Assembly: GCF_048773025.1 (NCBI RefSeq)
Contig: NC_133546.1
Coordinates: forward strand, 88,789,816 to 88,853,815
Length of the DNA: 64,000 nucleotides
Direction: 5' to 3'
From: Camelus bactrianus
Taxonomy: Eukaryota > Chordata > Mammalia > Artiodactyla > Camelidae
Both the position numbers and the translations under genes were made by a program. The notes beneath the pieces are model-generated. The model worked only from the letters and a program-made list of their open reading frames with translations. It searched no databases and had not been told where the DNA came from. This document shows, one piece after another, positions 39,301-53,500 of the stretch (positions are counted from its first letter, which is position 1; each line of letters opens with the position of its first letter).

Positions 39301-41028
39301 AACTTCAAAGCGGCACTAGGAAATAGAATTAGAAACCAGAGAAATAGTTCCGCCTGCAACCCGTTCCCTTTGTGCTAGATGAACGAACGTCTCTCCACAT
39401 GCTCAGTTCTGAGAGAAAAGTGTGTGTGAAAGCTGTCTTTCAACTAGCTTGTTGGGAACACAAAGTTTCTTTTAACTTGCAAACTCCACTCCATACATAT
39501 ATATGGGGAGGTACTAGCTCCAACTCGGTTTTACAGTGAAAACTGCAGGAACTTCAAACCGGCACTAGGAAACAGACTGAGAAACCAGAGTAAAAGTTTC
39601 TCCTGCAACCCGTTCCCTTTGTGCTAGATGAACGAAAGTCTCTCCACATGCTCAGTTCTGAGAGATAGGTGAGTGTGAAATCCGTCCTTCACCTAGCTTG
39701 TTGGGAACACAAAGTTTCTTTTCACTTGCAAACTCCACTCCATACATATATATGGGGAGGTACTAGCTCCAACTCGGTTTTACAGTGAAAACTGCAGGAA
39801 TTTCAAACCGGCACAAGGAAACAGACTGAGAAACCAGTGTAAAAATTTCTCCTGCAACCCTTTTCCTTTGTGCTAGATGAACGAACGTCTCTCCACATGC
39901 TCATTTCTGAGAGATAAGTGTGTGTGAAAGCCGTCCTTCACCTAGCTTGTTGGGAACACAAAGTTTCTTTTCACTTGCAAACTCCACTCCATACATATAT
40001 ATGGGGAGGTACGAGCTCCAACTCGGTTTTACAGTGAAAACTGCAGGAACTTCAAACCGGCACTAGGAAACAGTCTGAGAAACCACAGTAAAAGTTTCCC
40101 CTGCAACCCGTTCCCTTTTTGCTAGATGAACGAACGTCTCTCCACATGCTCAGTTCTGAGAGATAAGTGTGTGTGAAAGCCGTACTTCACCTAGCTTGTT
40201 GGGAACACAAAGGTTTTTTTCACATGCCAACTCCACTCCATACATATTTATGGGGAGGTACTAGCTCCAACACGTCTTTACAGTGAAAACTGCAGGAACT
40301 TCAAACCGGCACTAGGAAACAGAGAAACCAGAGTAAAAGTTTCTCCTGCAACCCGTTCCTTTTGTGCTAGATGAACGATCGTCTCTCCACGTGCTCAGTT
40401 CTGAGAGATATGTGTGTTTGAAAGCCGTCCTTCACCTAGCTTGTTGGGAACACAAAGTTTCTTTTCATTTGCAAACTCCACTCCATACATATATATGGGG
40501 TGGTACTAGCTCCAACTCGGTTTTACAGTGCAAACTGCAGGAATTTCAAACCGGCACAAGGAAACAGACTGAGAAACCAGAGTAAAAGTTTCTCATGCAA
40601 CCCGTTCCTTTTGTGCTAGATGAACGAACGTCTCTCCACGTGCTCAGTTCTGAGAGATAAGTGTGTGTGAAAGCCGTCCTTCACCTAGCTTGTTGGGAAC
40701 ACAAAGTTTCTTTTCCCTTGCAAAATCCACTCCGTACATATATATGGGGAGGTACTAGCTCCAAATCGGTTTTACAGTGCAAACTGCAGGAAATTCAAAC
40801 CGGAACTAGGAAACAGACTGAGAAACCAGAGTAAAAGTTTCCCCTGTATCCCGTTCCCTTTGTGCTAGATGAACGAACGTCTCTCCACATGCTCAGTTCT
40901 GAGAGATAAGTGTGTGTGAAAGCCGTCCTTCACATAGCTTTTGGGGAACACAAAGTTTCTTTTCAGTTGCAAACCCCACTCCATACATATATATGGGGAG
41001 GTACTAGCTCCAACTCGGTTTTACAGTG
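33321..41028 (+). repeat. 31-monomer unit C1, 7708 bp
   Basis: GAAAAATGCAGG at 33321 recurs at 41029. Later marks keep the spacing: 33871 to 41579, 35612 to 43320, then 38911 to 46621 at 7710 after two single-base indels (near 36257 and 38357). I counted about twenty differences from C2, near 99.7% identity. The unit fuses three parts: the end of the 19-monomer block, a stretch with ATATTTATGG and CACGTGCTC marks (36.7-38.5 kb), and a P cassette (38550). Confidence 0.92.
38550..39543 (+). repeat. P cassette, copy 5 (m1/m2 hybrid, m3, m4, m4')
   Basis: The first monomer (38550) has an unrelated left half (CCGGAACTAGG, CCTGTATCCCG) and the m2 right half (GATATGTGTGGG, GCCGTTCTTC). m3 starts at 38799 with TTCTAG at 38911, m4 at 39046, and m4' at 39295. 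It is embedded in 31-monomer unit C1. m4 carries extra changes (GAGCTAATTGTGG, GGTATTAACTCC). Confidence 0.85.
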
Positions 41029-44000
41029 AAAAATGCAGGAACTTCAAACCGGCACTAGGAAACAGACTGAGAAACCAGAGTAAAAGTTTCTCCTGCAACC
41101 CTTTCGTTTTGTGCTAGATGAACGAACGTCTCTCCACATGCTCAGTTCTGAGAGATAAGTGTGTGTGAAAGCCGTCCTTCACCTAGCTTGTTGGGAACAC
41201 AAAGTTTCTTTTCACTTGCAAACTGCACTCCATACATATATATGGGGAGGTACAAGCTCCAACTCGGTTTTACAGTGCAATCTGCAGGAATTTCAAACCG
41301 GCACTAGGAAACAGACTGAGAAACCAGAGTAAAAGTTTCTCAGGAACCCGTTCCATTTGTGCTAGATGAACGAACGTCTCTCCACATGCTCAGTTCTGAG
41401 AGATAAGTGTGTGTGAAAGCCGTCCTTCACCTAGCTTTTTGGGAACACAAAGTTTCTTTTCAGTTGCAAAATCCACTCCATACATATATATGGGGAGGTA
41501 CTAGCTCCAACTCGGTTTTAAAGTGAAAACTGCAGAAACTTCAAACCGGCACTAGGAAACAGAGTGAGAAACCAGAGTAAAAGTTGCTCCTGCATCCCGT
41601 TCCCTTTGTGCTAGATGAACGAACGTCTCTCCACATGCTCATTTCTGAGAGATAAGTGTGTGTGAAAGCCTTCCTTCACCTAGCTTTTTGGGAACACAAA
41701 GTTTCTTTTCAGTTGCAAAATCCACTCCATACATATATATGGGGAGGTACTAGCTCCAACTCGGTTTTACAGTGAAAACTGCAGGAACTTCAAACCGGCA
41801 CTAGGAAACAGACTGAGAAACCAGAGTAAAAGTTTCTCCTGCAACCCGTTCCCTTTGTGCTAGATGAACGAACGTCTCTCCACATGCTCAGTTCTGAGAG
41901 ATAAGTCTGTGAGAAAGCCGTCCTTCACCTAGCTTGTTGTGAACACAAAGTTCCTTTTCACTTGCAAACTCCACTCCATACATATATATGGGGAGGTAAT
42001 AGCTCCAACTCGGTTTTACAGTGCAAACTGCAGGAATTTCAAACCGGCACTAGGAAACAGACTGAGAAACCAGAGTAAAAGTTTCTCCTGCAACCCGTTC
42101 CCATTGTGCTAGGTGAACGAACGTCTCTCCACATGCTCAGTTCTGAGAGATAAGTGTGTGTGAATGCCGTCCTTCACCTAGCTTGTTGGGAACACAAAGT
42201 TTCTTTTCACTTGCAAACCCCACTCCATAAATATATATGGGGAGGTACGAGCTCCAACTCGGTTTTACAGTGAAAACTGCAGGAACTTCAAACCGGCACT
42301 AGGAAACAGACTGAGAAACCACAGTAAAAGTTTCCCCTGCAACCCGTTCCCTTTTTGCTAGATGAACGAACGTCTCTCCACATGCTCAGTTCTGAGAGAT
42401 AAGTGTGTGTGAAAGCCGTCCTTCACCTAGGTTTTTGGGAACACAAAGTTTCTTTTCAGTTGCAAAATCCACTCCATACATATATATGGGGAGGTACTAG
42501 CTCCAACTCGGTTTTACAGTGCAAACTGCAGGAACTTCAAACCGGCACTAGGAAACAGACTGAGAAACCAGAGTAAAAGTTTCTCCTGCAACCCTTTCCC
42601 TTTGTGCTAGATGAACGATCGTCTCTCCACATGCTCATTTCTGAGAGATAAATGTGGGTGAAAGCCGTCCTTCACCTAGATTGTTGGGAACACCAAGATT
42701 CTTTTCACTTGCAAACGCCACTCCATACATATATATGGGGAAGTACTAGCTCCAAATCGGTTTTACAGTGCAAACTGCAGGATCTTCAAACCGGGACTAG
42801 GAAACAGACTGAGAAACCAGAGTAAAAGTTTCTCCTGCAACCCGTTCCCTTTGTGCTAGATGAACGAACGTCTCTCCACATGCTCATTTCTGAGAGATAA
42901 GTGTGTGTGAAAGCCGTCCTTCACCTAGCTTGTTGGGAACACAAAGATTCTTTTCACTTGCAAACTCCACTCCATACATATTTATGGGGAGGTTCTAGCT
43001 CAAACTCGTGTTTACAGTGAAAACTGCAGGAACTTCAAACCGGCACTAGGAAACAGACTGAAAACCAGAGTAAAAGTTTCTCAGGAACCCGTTCCATTTG
43101 TGCTAGATGAACGAACGTCTCTCCACATGCTCAGTTCTGAGAGATAAGTGTGTGTGAAAGCCGTCCTTCACCTAGCTTTTTGGGAACCCAAAGTTTCTTT
43201 TCAGTTGCAAAATCCACTCCATACATATATATGGGGAGGTACTAGCTCCAACTCGGTTTTAAAGTGAAAACTGCAGAAACTTCAAACCGGCACTAGGAAA
43301 CAGAGTGAGAAACCAGAGTAAAAGTTGCTCCTGCATCCCGTTCCCTTTGTGCTAGATGAACGAACGTCTCTCCACATGCTCATTTCTGAGAGATAAGTGT
43401 GTGTGAAAGCCTTCCTTCACCTAGCTTTTTGGGAACACAAAGTTTCTTTTCAGTTGCAAACTCCACTCCATACATATATATGGGGAGGTACTAGCTCCAA
43501 CTCGGTTTTACAGTGCAAACTGCAGGAATTTCAAACCGGCACTAGGAAACAGACTGAGAAACCAGAGTGAAAGTTTCCCCTGCAACCCTTTCCCATTGTG
43601 CTAGGTGAACGAACGTCTCTCCACATGCTCAGTTCTGAGAGATAAGTGTGTGTGAATGCCGTCCTTCACCTAGCTTGTTGGGAACACAAAGTTTCTTTTC
43701 ACTTGCAAACCCCACTCCATAAATATATATGGGGAGGTACGAGCTCCAACTCGGTTTTACAGTGAAAACTGCAGGAACTTCAAACCGGCACTAGGAAACA
43801 GACTGAGAAACCACAGTAAATGTTTCCCCAGAAACCCGTTCCCTTTTTGCTAGATGAACGAACGTCTCTCCACATGCTCAGTTCTGAGAGATAAGTGTGT
43901 GTGAAAGCCGTCCTTCACCTAGGTTTTTGGGAACACAAAGTTTCTTTTCAGTTGCAAAATCCACTCCATACATATATATGGGGAGGTACTAGCTCCAACT

Positions 44001-47000
44001 CGGTTTTACAGTGCAAACTGCAGGAACTTCAAACCGGCACTAGGAAACAGACTGAGAAACCAGAGTAAAAGTTTCTCCTGCAACCCTTTCCCTTTGTGCT
44101 AGATGAACGATCGTCTCTCCACATGCTCATTTCTGAGAGATAAATGTGGGTGAAAGCCGTCCTTCACCTAGATTGTTGGGAACACCAAGATTCTTTTCAC
44201 TTGCAAACGCCACTCCATACATATATATGGGGAAGTACTAGCTCCAAATCGGTTTTACAGTGCAAACTGCAGGATCTTCAAACCGGCACTAGGAAACAGA
44301 CTGAGAAACCAGAGTAAAAGTTTCTCCTGCAACCCGTTCCCTTTGTGCTAGATGAACGAACGTCTCTCCACATGCTCATTTCTGAGAGATAAGTGTGTGT
44401 GAAAGCCGTCCTTCACCTAGCTTGTTGAGAACACAAAGATTCTTTTCACTTGCAAACTCCACTCCATACATATTTATGGGGAGGTTCTAGCTCAAACTCG
44501 TGTTTACAGTGAAAACTGCAGGAACTTCAAACCGGCACTAGGAAACAGACTGAGAAACCAGAGTAAAAGTTTCTCCTGCAACCCGTTCCTTTTGTGCTAG
44601 ATGAACGAACGTCTCTCCACGTGCTCAGTTCTGAGAGATAAGTGTGTGTGAAAGCCGTCCTTCACCTAGGTTTTTGGGAACACAAAGTTTCTTTTCAGTT
44701 TCAAAATCCACTCCATACATATATATGGGAAGGTACTAGCTCCAACTCGGTTTTACAGTGCAAACTGCAGGAACTTCAAACCGGCACTAGGAAACAGACT
44801 GAGAAACCAGAGTAAAAGTTTCTCCTGCAACCCGTTCCCTTTGTGCTAGATGAACGAACGTCTCTCCACATGCTCATTTCTGAGAGATAATTGTGTGTGA
44901 AAGCCGTCCTTCACCTAGCTTGTTGGGAACACAAAGTTTCTATTCACATGCAAACTCCACTCCATATATATTTATGGGGAGGTACTAGCTCCAACACGTC
45001 TTTACAGTGAAAACTGCAGGAACTTCAAACCGGCACTAGGAAACAGACTGAGAAACCAGAGTAAAAGTTTCTCCTGCAACCCGTTCCTTTTGTGCTAGAT
45101 GAACGAACGTCTCTCCACGTGCTCACTTCTGAGAGATAAGTGTGTGTGAAAGCCGTCCTTCACCTAGCTTGTTGGGAACACAAAGTTTCTTTTCACTTGC
45201 AAACTCCACTCCATACATATATATGGGGTGGTACTAGCTCCAACTCGGTTTTACAGTGCAAACTGCAGTAATTTCAAACCGGCACAAGGAAACAGACTGA
45301 GAAACCAGAGTAAAAATTTCTCCAGCAACCCTTTCCCTTTGTGCTAGATGAACGAACATCTCTCCAAATGCTCAGTTCTGAGAGATAGGTGTGTTTGAAA
45401 TCCGTCCTTCACCTAGCTTGTTGGGAACACAAAGTTTCTTTTCACTTGCAAACGCCACTCCATACATATATATGGGGAAGTACTAGCTCCAAATCGGTTT
45501 TACAGTGCAAACTGCAGGAACTTCAACCCGGCACTAGGAAACAGACTGAGAAACCAGAGTAAAAGTTTCTCCTGCAACCCGTTCCGTTTGTGCTAGATGA
45601 ACGAACGTCTCTCCACATGCTCATTTCTGAGAGATAAGTGTGTGTGAAAGCCGTCCTTCACCTAGCTTGTTGGGAACACAAAGTTTCTTTTCACTTGCAA
45701 ACTCCACTCCATACATATTTATGGGGAGGTACTAGCTCCAACTCGTGTTTACAGTGAAAACTGCAGGAACTTCAAAGCGGCACTAGGAAACAGACTGAGA
45801 AACCAGAGTAAAAGTTTCTCCTGCAACCCGTTCCTTTTGTGCTAGATGAACGAACGTCTCTCCACGTGCTCAGTTCTGAGAGATAAGTGTGTGTGAAAGC
45901 CGTCCTTCACCTAGCTTGTTGGGAACACAAAGTTTCTTTTCCCTTGCAAAATCCACTCCGTACATATATATGGGGAGGTACTAGCTCCAACTCGGTTTTA
46001 CAGTGCAAACTGCAGGAATTTCAAACCGGCACAAGGAAACAGACTGAGAAACCAGAGTAAAAATTTCTCCAGCATCCCTTTCCTTTTGTGCTAGATGAAC
46101 GAACGTCTCTCCACATGCTCATTTCTGAGAGATAAGTGTGGGTGAAAGCCGTCCTTCAACTAGATTGTTGGGAACACAAAGATTCTTTTCACTTGCAAAC
46201 GCCACTCCATACATATATATGGGGAAGTACTAGCTCCAAATCCGTTTTACAGTGCAAACTGCAGGAACTTCAAACCGGAACTAGGAAACAGACTGAGAAA
46301 CCAGAGTAAAAGTTTCTCCTGTATCCCGTTCCCTTTGTGCTAGATGAACGAACGTCTCTCCACATGCTCAGTTCTGAGAGATATGTGTGGGTGAAAGCCG
46401 TTCTTCACCTAGCTTGTTGGGAACACAAAGTTTCTTTTCACTTGCAAACTCCACTCCATACATATATATGGGAAGGTACTAGCTCCAACTCGGTTTTACA
46501 GTGCTAACTGCAGGAACTTCAAAACAGCACTAGGAAACAGACTGAGAAACCAGATTAAAAGTTTCTCCTGCAACCCGTTCCCTTTGTTCTAGATGAACGA
46601 ACGTCTCTCCACATGCTCAGTTCTAGAGATAAGTGTGTGTGAAAGCCGTCTTTCACCTAGCTTGTTGGGAAACAAAGTTTCTTTTCACTTGCAATCTCCA
46701 CTCCATAAATATATAAGGGGAGGTACAAGCTCCAACTCGGTTTTACAGTGAAAAGTGCAGGAACTTCAAACCGGCACTAGGAAACAGTCTGAGAAACCAG
46801 AGTAAAAGTTTCTCCTGCAACCATTTCCCTTTGTGCTAGATGAACGAACGTCTCTCCACATGCTCATATCTGAGAGCTAATTGTGGATGAAAGCCGTCCT
46901 TCACCTAGCTTGTTGGGAACACAAAGTTTCTTTTCACTTGCAAACACCACTCCATACATATATATGGGGAGGTATTAACTCCTACACGGTTTTAAAGTGA

Positions 47001-48738
47001 AAACTGCAGGAACTTCAAAGCGGCACTAGGAAATAGAATTAGAAACCAGAGAAATAGTTCCGCCTGCATCCCGTTCCCTTTGTGCTAGATGAACGAACGT
47101 CTCTCCACATGCTCAGTTCTGAGAGAAAAGTGTGTGTGAAAGCTGTCTTTCAACTAGCTTGTTGGGAACACAAAGTTTCTTTTAACTTGCAAACTCCACT
47201 CCATACATATATATGGGGAGGTACTAGCTCCAACTCGGTTTTACAGTGAAAACTGCAGGAACTTCAAACCGGCACTAGGAAACAGTCTGAGAAACCAGAG
47301 TAAAAGTTTCTCCTGCAACCCGTTCCCTTTGTGCTAGATGAACGAAAGTCTCTCCACATGCTCAGTTCTGAGAGATAGGTGAGTGTGAAATCCGTCCTTC
47401 ACCTAGCTTGTTGGGAACACAAAGTTTCTTTTCACTTGCAAACTCCACTCCATACATATATATGGGGAGGTACTAGCTCCAACTCGGTTTTACAGTGAAA
47501 ACTGCAGGAATTTCAAACCGGCACAAGGAAACAGACTGAGAAACCAGTGTAAAAATTTCTCCTGCAACCCTTTTCCTTTGTGCTAGATGAACGAACGTCT
47601 CTCCACATGCTCATTTCTGAGAGATAAGTGTGTGTGAAAGCCGTCCTTCACCTAGCTTGTTGGGAACACAAAGTTTCTTTTCACTTGCAAACTCCACTCC
47701 ATACATATATATGGGGAGGTACGAGCTCCAACTCGGTTTTACAGTGAAAACTGCAGGAACTTCAAACCGGCACTAGGAAACAGTCTGAGAAACCACAGTA
47801 AAAGTTTCCCCTGCAACCCGTTCCCTTTTTGCTAGATGAACGAACGTCTCTCCACATGCTCAGTTCTGAGAGATAAGTGTGTGTGAAAGCCGTACTTCAC
47901 CTAGCTTGTTGGGAACACAAAGGTTTTTTTCACATGCCAACTCCACTCCATACATATTTATGGGGAGGTACTAGCTCCAACACGTCTTTACAGTGAAAAC
48001 TGCAGGAACTTCAAACCGGCACTAGGAAACAGAGAAACCAGAGTAAAAGTTTCTCCTGCAACCCGTTCCTTTTGTGCTAGATGAACGATCGTCTCTCCAC
48101 GTGCTCAGTTCTGAGAGATATGTGTGTTTGAAAGCCGTCCTTCACCTAGCTTGTTGGGAACACAAAGTTTCTTTTCATTTGCAAACTCCACTCCATACAT
48201 ATATATGGGGTGGTACTAGCTCCAACTCGGTTTTACAGTGCAAACTGCAGGAATTTCAAACCGGCACAAGGAAACAGACTGAGAAACCAGAGTAAAAGTT
48301 TCTCATGCAACCCGTTCCTTTTGTGCTAGATGAACGAACGTCTCTCCACGTGCTCAGTTCTGAGAGATAAGTGTGTGTGAAAGCCGTCCTTCACCTAGCT
48401 TGTTGGGAACACAAAGTTTCTTTTCCCTTGCAAAATCCACTCCGTACATATATATGGGGAGGTACTAGCTCCAAATCGGTTTTACAGTGCAAACTGCAGG
48501 AACTTCAAACCGGAACTAGGAAACAGACTGAGAAACCAGAGTAAAAGTTTCCCCTGTATCCCGTTCCCTTTGTGCTAGATGAACGAACGTCTCTCCACAT
48601 GCTCAGTTCTGAGAGATAAGTGTGTGTGAAAGCCGTCCTTCACATAGCTTTTGGGGAACACAAAGTTTCTTTTCAGTTGCAAACCCCACTCCATACATAT
48701 ATATGGGGAGGTACTAGCTCCAACTCGGTTTTACAGTG
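41029..48738 (+). repeat. 31-monomer unit C2, 7710 bp
   Basis: Second copy of the 31-monomer unit, ending where GTGAAAACTGCAGG at about 48739 replaces the GTGAAAAATGCAGG that begins C1 and C2. A P cassette with m1 then follows directly. The identical 73-codon frames at 40364-40585 and 48074-48295 are by-products of this duplication. Confidence 0.92.
46260..47253 (+). repeat. P cassette, copy 6
   Basis: Copy 5 shifted by 7710 bp as part of unit C2; TTCTAG at 46621. Small differences include CAAAACAGCAC, CTCATATCTGAG and GCCTGCATCCCG. Confidence 0.88.
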
Positions 48739-48743
48739 AAAAC

Positions 48744-49986
48744 TGCAGGAACTTCAAACCGGCACTAGGAAACAGACTGAGAAACCAGAGTAAAAGTTTC
48801 TCCTGCAAACCGTTCCTTTTGTGCTAGATGAACGAACGTCTCTCCACATGCTCAGTTCTGAGAGATATGTGTGTGTGAAAGCCGTACTTCACCTAGCTTG
48901 TTGGGAACACAAAGTTTCTTTTCAGTTGCAAACCCAACTCCATACATATATATGGGGAGGTACTAGCTCCACCTCGGTTTTACAGTGCTAACTGAAGGAA
49001 TTTCAAACCGGCACTAGGAAACAGACTGAGAAACCTGAGTAAAAGTTTCTCCTGCAACCCGTTCCATTTGTGCTAGATGAAAGAACGTCTCTCCACATGC
49101 TCAGTTCTGAGAGATATGTGTGGGTGAAAGCCGTCCTTCACCTAGCTTGTTGGGAACACAAAGTTTCTTTTCACTTGCAAACTCCACTCCATACATATAT
49201 ATGGGGAGGTACTAGCTCCAACTCGGTTTTACAGTGCTAACTGCAGGAACTTCAATCCAGCACTAGGAAACAGACTGAGAAACCAGAATAAAAGTTTCTC
49301 CTGCAACCCATTCCCTTTGTGCTAGATGAACGAACGTCTCTCCACATGCTCAGTTCTAGAGATAAGTGTGTGTGAAAGCCGTCTTTCACCTAGCTTGTTG
49401 GGAAACAAAGTTTCTTTTCACTTGCAATCTCCACTCCATACATATATAAGGGGAGGTACAAGCTCCAACTCGGTTTTACAGTGAAAAGTGCAGGAACTTC
49501 AAACCGGCACTAGGAAACAGTCTGAGAAACCAGAGTAAAAGTTTCACCTGCAACCATTTCCCTTTGTGCTAGATGAACGAACGTCTCTCCACATGCCCAT
49601 TTCTGAGAGCTAATTGTGGGTGAAAGCCGTCCTTCACCTAGCTTGTTGGGAACACAAAATTTCTTTTCACTTGCAAACTCCACTCCATACATATATATGG
49701 GGAGGTACTAGCTCCTACACGGTTTTAAAGTGAAAACTGCAGGAACTTCAAAGCGGCACTAGGAAACAGATTTAGAAACCAGAGAAATAGTTCCGCCTGC
49801 AACCCGTTCCCTTTGTGCTAGATGAACGAACGTCTCTCCACATGCTCAGTTCTGAGAGAAAAGTGTGTGTGAAAGCCGTCTTTCAACTAGCTTGTTAGGA
49901 ACACAAAGTTTCTTTTAACTTGCAAACTCCAATCCATACATATATATGGGGAGGTACTAGCTCCAACTCGGTTTTACAGTGAAAAC
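48744..49986 (+). repeat. P cassette, copy 7 (m1, m2, m3, m4, m4')
   Basis: m1 48744, m2 48993, m3 49242 (TTCTAG at 49354), m4 49489, m4' 49738. With copy 4 this is the most complete cassette. It begins immediately at the end of 31-monomer unit C2, so the cassette boundary coincides with the breakpoint of that amplification. A minus-strand frame of 60 codons at 49510-49692 is incidental. Confidence 0.87.
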
Positions 49987-50599
49987 TGCAGGAACTTCAA
50001 ACCGGCACTAGGAAACAGACTGAGAAACCAGAGTAAAAGTTTCTCCTGCAACCCGTTCCCTTTGTGCTAGATGAACGAACGTCTCTCCACATGCTCAGTT
50101 CTGAGAGATAGGTGTGTGTGAAATCCGTCCTTCACCTAGCTTGTTGGGAACACAAAGTTTCTTTTCACTTGCAAACTCCACTCCATACATATATATGGGG
50201 AGGTACTAGCTCCAACTCGGTTTTACAGTGAAAACTGCAGGAATTTCAAACCGGCACAAGGAAACAGACTGAGATACCAGTGTAATGATTTCTCCTGCAA
50301 CCCTTTCCCTTTGTGCTAGATGAACGAACGTCTCTCCACATGCTCATTTCTGAGAGATAATTGTGTGTGAAAGCCGTCCTTCACCTAGCTTGTTGGGAAC
50401 ACAAAGTTTCTTTTCACTTGCAAACTCCACTCCATACATATATATGGGGAGGTACTAGCTCCAACTCGGTTTTACAGTGCAAACTGAAGGAACTTCAACC
50501 CGGCACTAGGAAACAGACTGCGAAACCAGAGTAAAAGTTTCTCCAGCATCCCGTTCCCTTTGTGCTAGATGAACGAACGTCTCTCCACATACTCAGTTC
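49987..50599 (+). repeat. Monomers after P copy 7
   Basis: Two to three monomers following m4', equivalent to those after copies 4 and 5 (GATAGGTGTG with GAAATCCGTCC, then CACAAGGAAACAG with CAGTGTAATG, then TGAAGGAACTTCAACCC). Nothing else is seen. Confidence 0.8.
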
Positions 50600-53500
50600 T
50601 GAGAGATATGTGTGGGTGAAAGCCATCCTTCACCTAGCTTGTTGGGAACACAAAGTTTCTTTTCACTTGCAAACTCCACTCCATACATATATATGGGGAG
50701 GTAATAGCTCCAACTCTGTTTTACAGGGCAAACTGCAGGATCTTCAAACCGGCACTAGGAAACAGACTGAGAAACCAGAATAATTGTTTCCCCTGAAACC
50801 CGTTCCCTTTTTTGCTAGATGGACGAACGTCTCTCCACATGCTCAGTTCTGAGAGATAAGTGTGTGTGAAAGCCGTCCTTCACATAGCTTGTTGGGAACA
50901 CAAAGTTTCTTTTCACTTGCAAACTACACTCCATACATATATATGGGGAGTTACTATCTCCAACTCGGTTTTTACAGTGCAAAATGCAGGAACTTCAAAC
51001 CGGCACTAGGAAACAGACTGAGAAACCAGAGTAAAAGTTTCTCCTGCAACCCGTTCTTTTTGTGCTAGATGAACGAACGTCTCTCCACATGCTCAGTTCT
51101 GAGAGATAATTGTGTGTGAAAGCCGTCCTTCACCTAGCTTGTTGGGAACACAAAGTTTCTTTTCACTTGCAAACTCCAATCCATACATATACATGGGGAG
51201 GTACTAGCTCAAACTCGGTTTTACAGTGCAAACTGCAGGAATTTCAAACCGGCACTAGGAAACAGACTGAGAAACCAGAGTAAAAGTTTCTCCTTCAACC
51301 CGTTCCCTTTGTGCCAAATGAACGAACGTCTCTCCACATGCTCAGTTTTGAGAGATAAGTGTGGGTGAAAGCCGTCCTTCACCTAGCTTGTTGGGAACAC
51401 AAAGATTCTTTTCACGTGCAAACTCCACTCCATACATATATATGGGGAGGTACTAGCTCCAACTCGGTTTTACAGTGCAAACTGCAGGAATTTCAAACCG
51501 GCACTAGGAAACACACTGAGAAACCAGAGTAAAAGTTTCTCCTGCAACCCGTTCCCTTTATGCTAGATGAACGAAAGCCTCTCCACATGCTCAGTTCTGA
51601 GAGATAAGTGTGTGTGAAAGCCGTACTTCACCTAGCTTGTTGGGAACACAAAGTTTCTTTTCACTTGCAAACTCCACTCCATACATATATATGGGGTGGT
51701 ACTATCTCCAACTCGGTTTTTACAGTGCAAAATGCAGGAAATTCAAACCGGCACTAGGAAACAGACTGAGAAACCAGAGTAAAACTTTCTCCAGCAATCC
51801 GTTCCCTTTGTGCTAGATGAACGAACGTCTCTCCACATACTCATTTCTGAGAGATAAGTGCGTGTGAAAGCCGTCCTTCACCTAGCTTGTTGGGAACACT
51901 AAGTTTCTTTTCAGTTGCAAACTCCACTCCATACATATATATATGGGGAGGTACTAGCTCCAACTCGGTTTTACAGTGAAAACTGCAGGAAATTCAAACC
52001 GGCACTAGGAAACAGACTGAGAAACCAGAGTAAAATTTCTCCTGCAACCCGTTCCCTTTGTGCTAGATGAACGAACGTCTCCACACATGCTCAGTTCTGA
52101 GAGATAAGTGTGTGTGAAAGCCGTCCTTCACCTAGCTTGTTGGGAACACAAAGTTTCTTTTCACTTGCAAACTCCACTCCATACATATATGTGGAAGGTA
52201 CTAGCTCCAACTCGGTTTTTACAGTGCAAAATGCAGGAATTTCAAACCGGCACTAGGAAACAGACTGAGAAACCAGAGTAAAAGTTTCTCCTGCAACCCG
52301 TTCCCTTTGTGCTAGATGAACGAACGTCTCTCCAATTCTCAATTCTGAGAGATAAATGTGTGTGAAAGCCGTCCTTCAACTAGCTTGTTGGGAACACAAA
52401 GTATCTTTTCAGTTGCAAACTCCATTCCGTACATATATATGGGGAGGTACTAACTCCAACTCGGTTTTACAGTGCAAACTGCAGGAACTTCATACCGGCA
52501 CTAGGAAACAGACTGAGAAATCAAAGTAAATGTTTCCCCTGCAACCCGTTCCCTTTTTTGCTAGATGAACGAACGTCTCTCCACATGCTCAGTTCTGAGA
52601 GATAAGTGTGGTTGAAAGCCATCCTTCACCTAGCATGTTGGGAACACAAAGTTTCTTTTCACTTGCAAACTCCACTCCATACATATATATGGGGAGGTAC
52701 TAGCTCCAACTCGGTTTTACACTGCAAAATGCAGGACCTTCAAACCGGCACTAGGAAACAGACTGAGAAACCAGAGTAAAAGTTTCTCCTGCAACCCGTT
52801 CCCTTTATTCTAGATGAACGAACGTCTCTCCACATGCTCATTTCTGAGAGATAAGTGTGTGTGAAAGCCGACCTTCACCTAGATTGTTGGGAACACAAAG
52901 TTTCTTTTCAGTTGCAAATTCCACTCCGTACATATATATGGGGAGGTACTAGCTCCAACTCGGTTTTACAGTGAAAACTGCAGAAACTTCAAACCGGCAC
53001 TAGGAAACAGACTGAGAAACCAGAGTAAAATTTCTCCTGCAAACCGTTCCTTTTGTGCTAGATGAACGAACGTCTCTCCACATGCTCAGTTCTGAGAGAT
53101 AAGTGTGTGTGAAAGCCATCCTTCACCTAGCTTGTTGGGAACACAAAGTTTCTTTTCAGTTGCAAACTCCACTCCGTACATATATATGGGGAGGTACTAG
53201 CTCCAACTCGGTTTTACAGTGCAAACTGCACGAATTTCAAACCGGCACTAGGAAACAGACTGAGAAACCAGATTAAAAGTTGCTCCTGCAACCCGTTCCC
53301 TTTGTGCTAGATGAACGAACGTCTCTCCACATGCTCAGTTCTGAGAGATATGTGTGGGTGAAAGCCATCCTTCACCTAGCTTGTTGGGAACACAAAGTTT
53401 CTTTTCACTTGCAAACTCCACTCCATACATATATATGGGGAGGTACTAGCTCCAACTCCGTTTTACAGGGCAAACTGCAGGATCTTCAAACCGGCACTAG

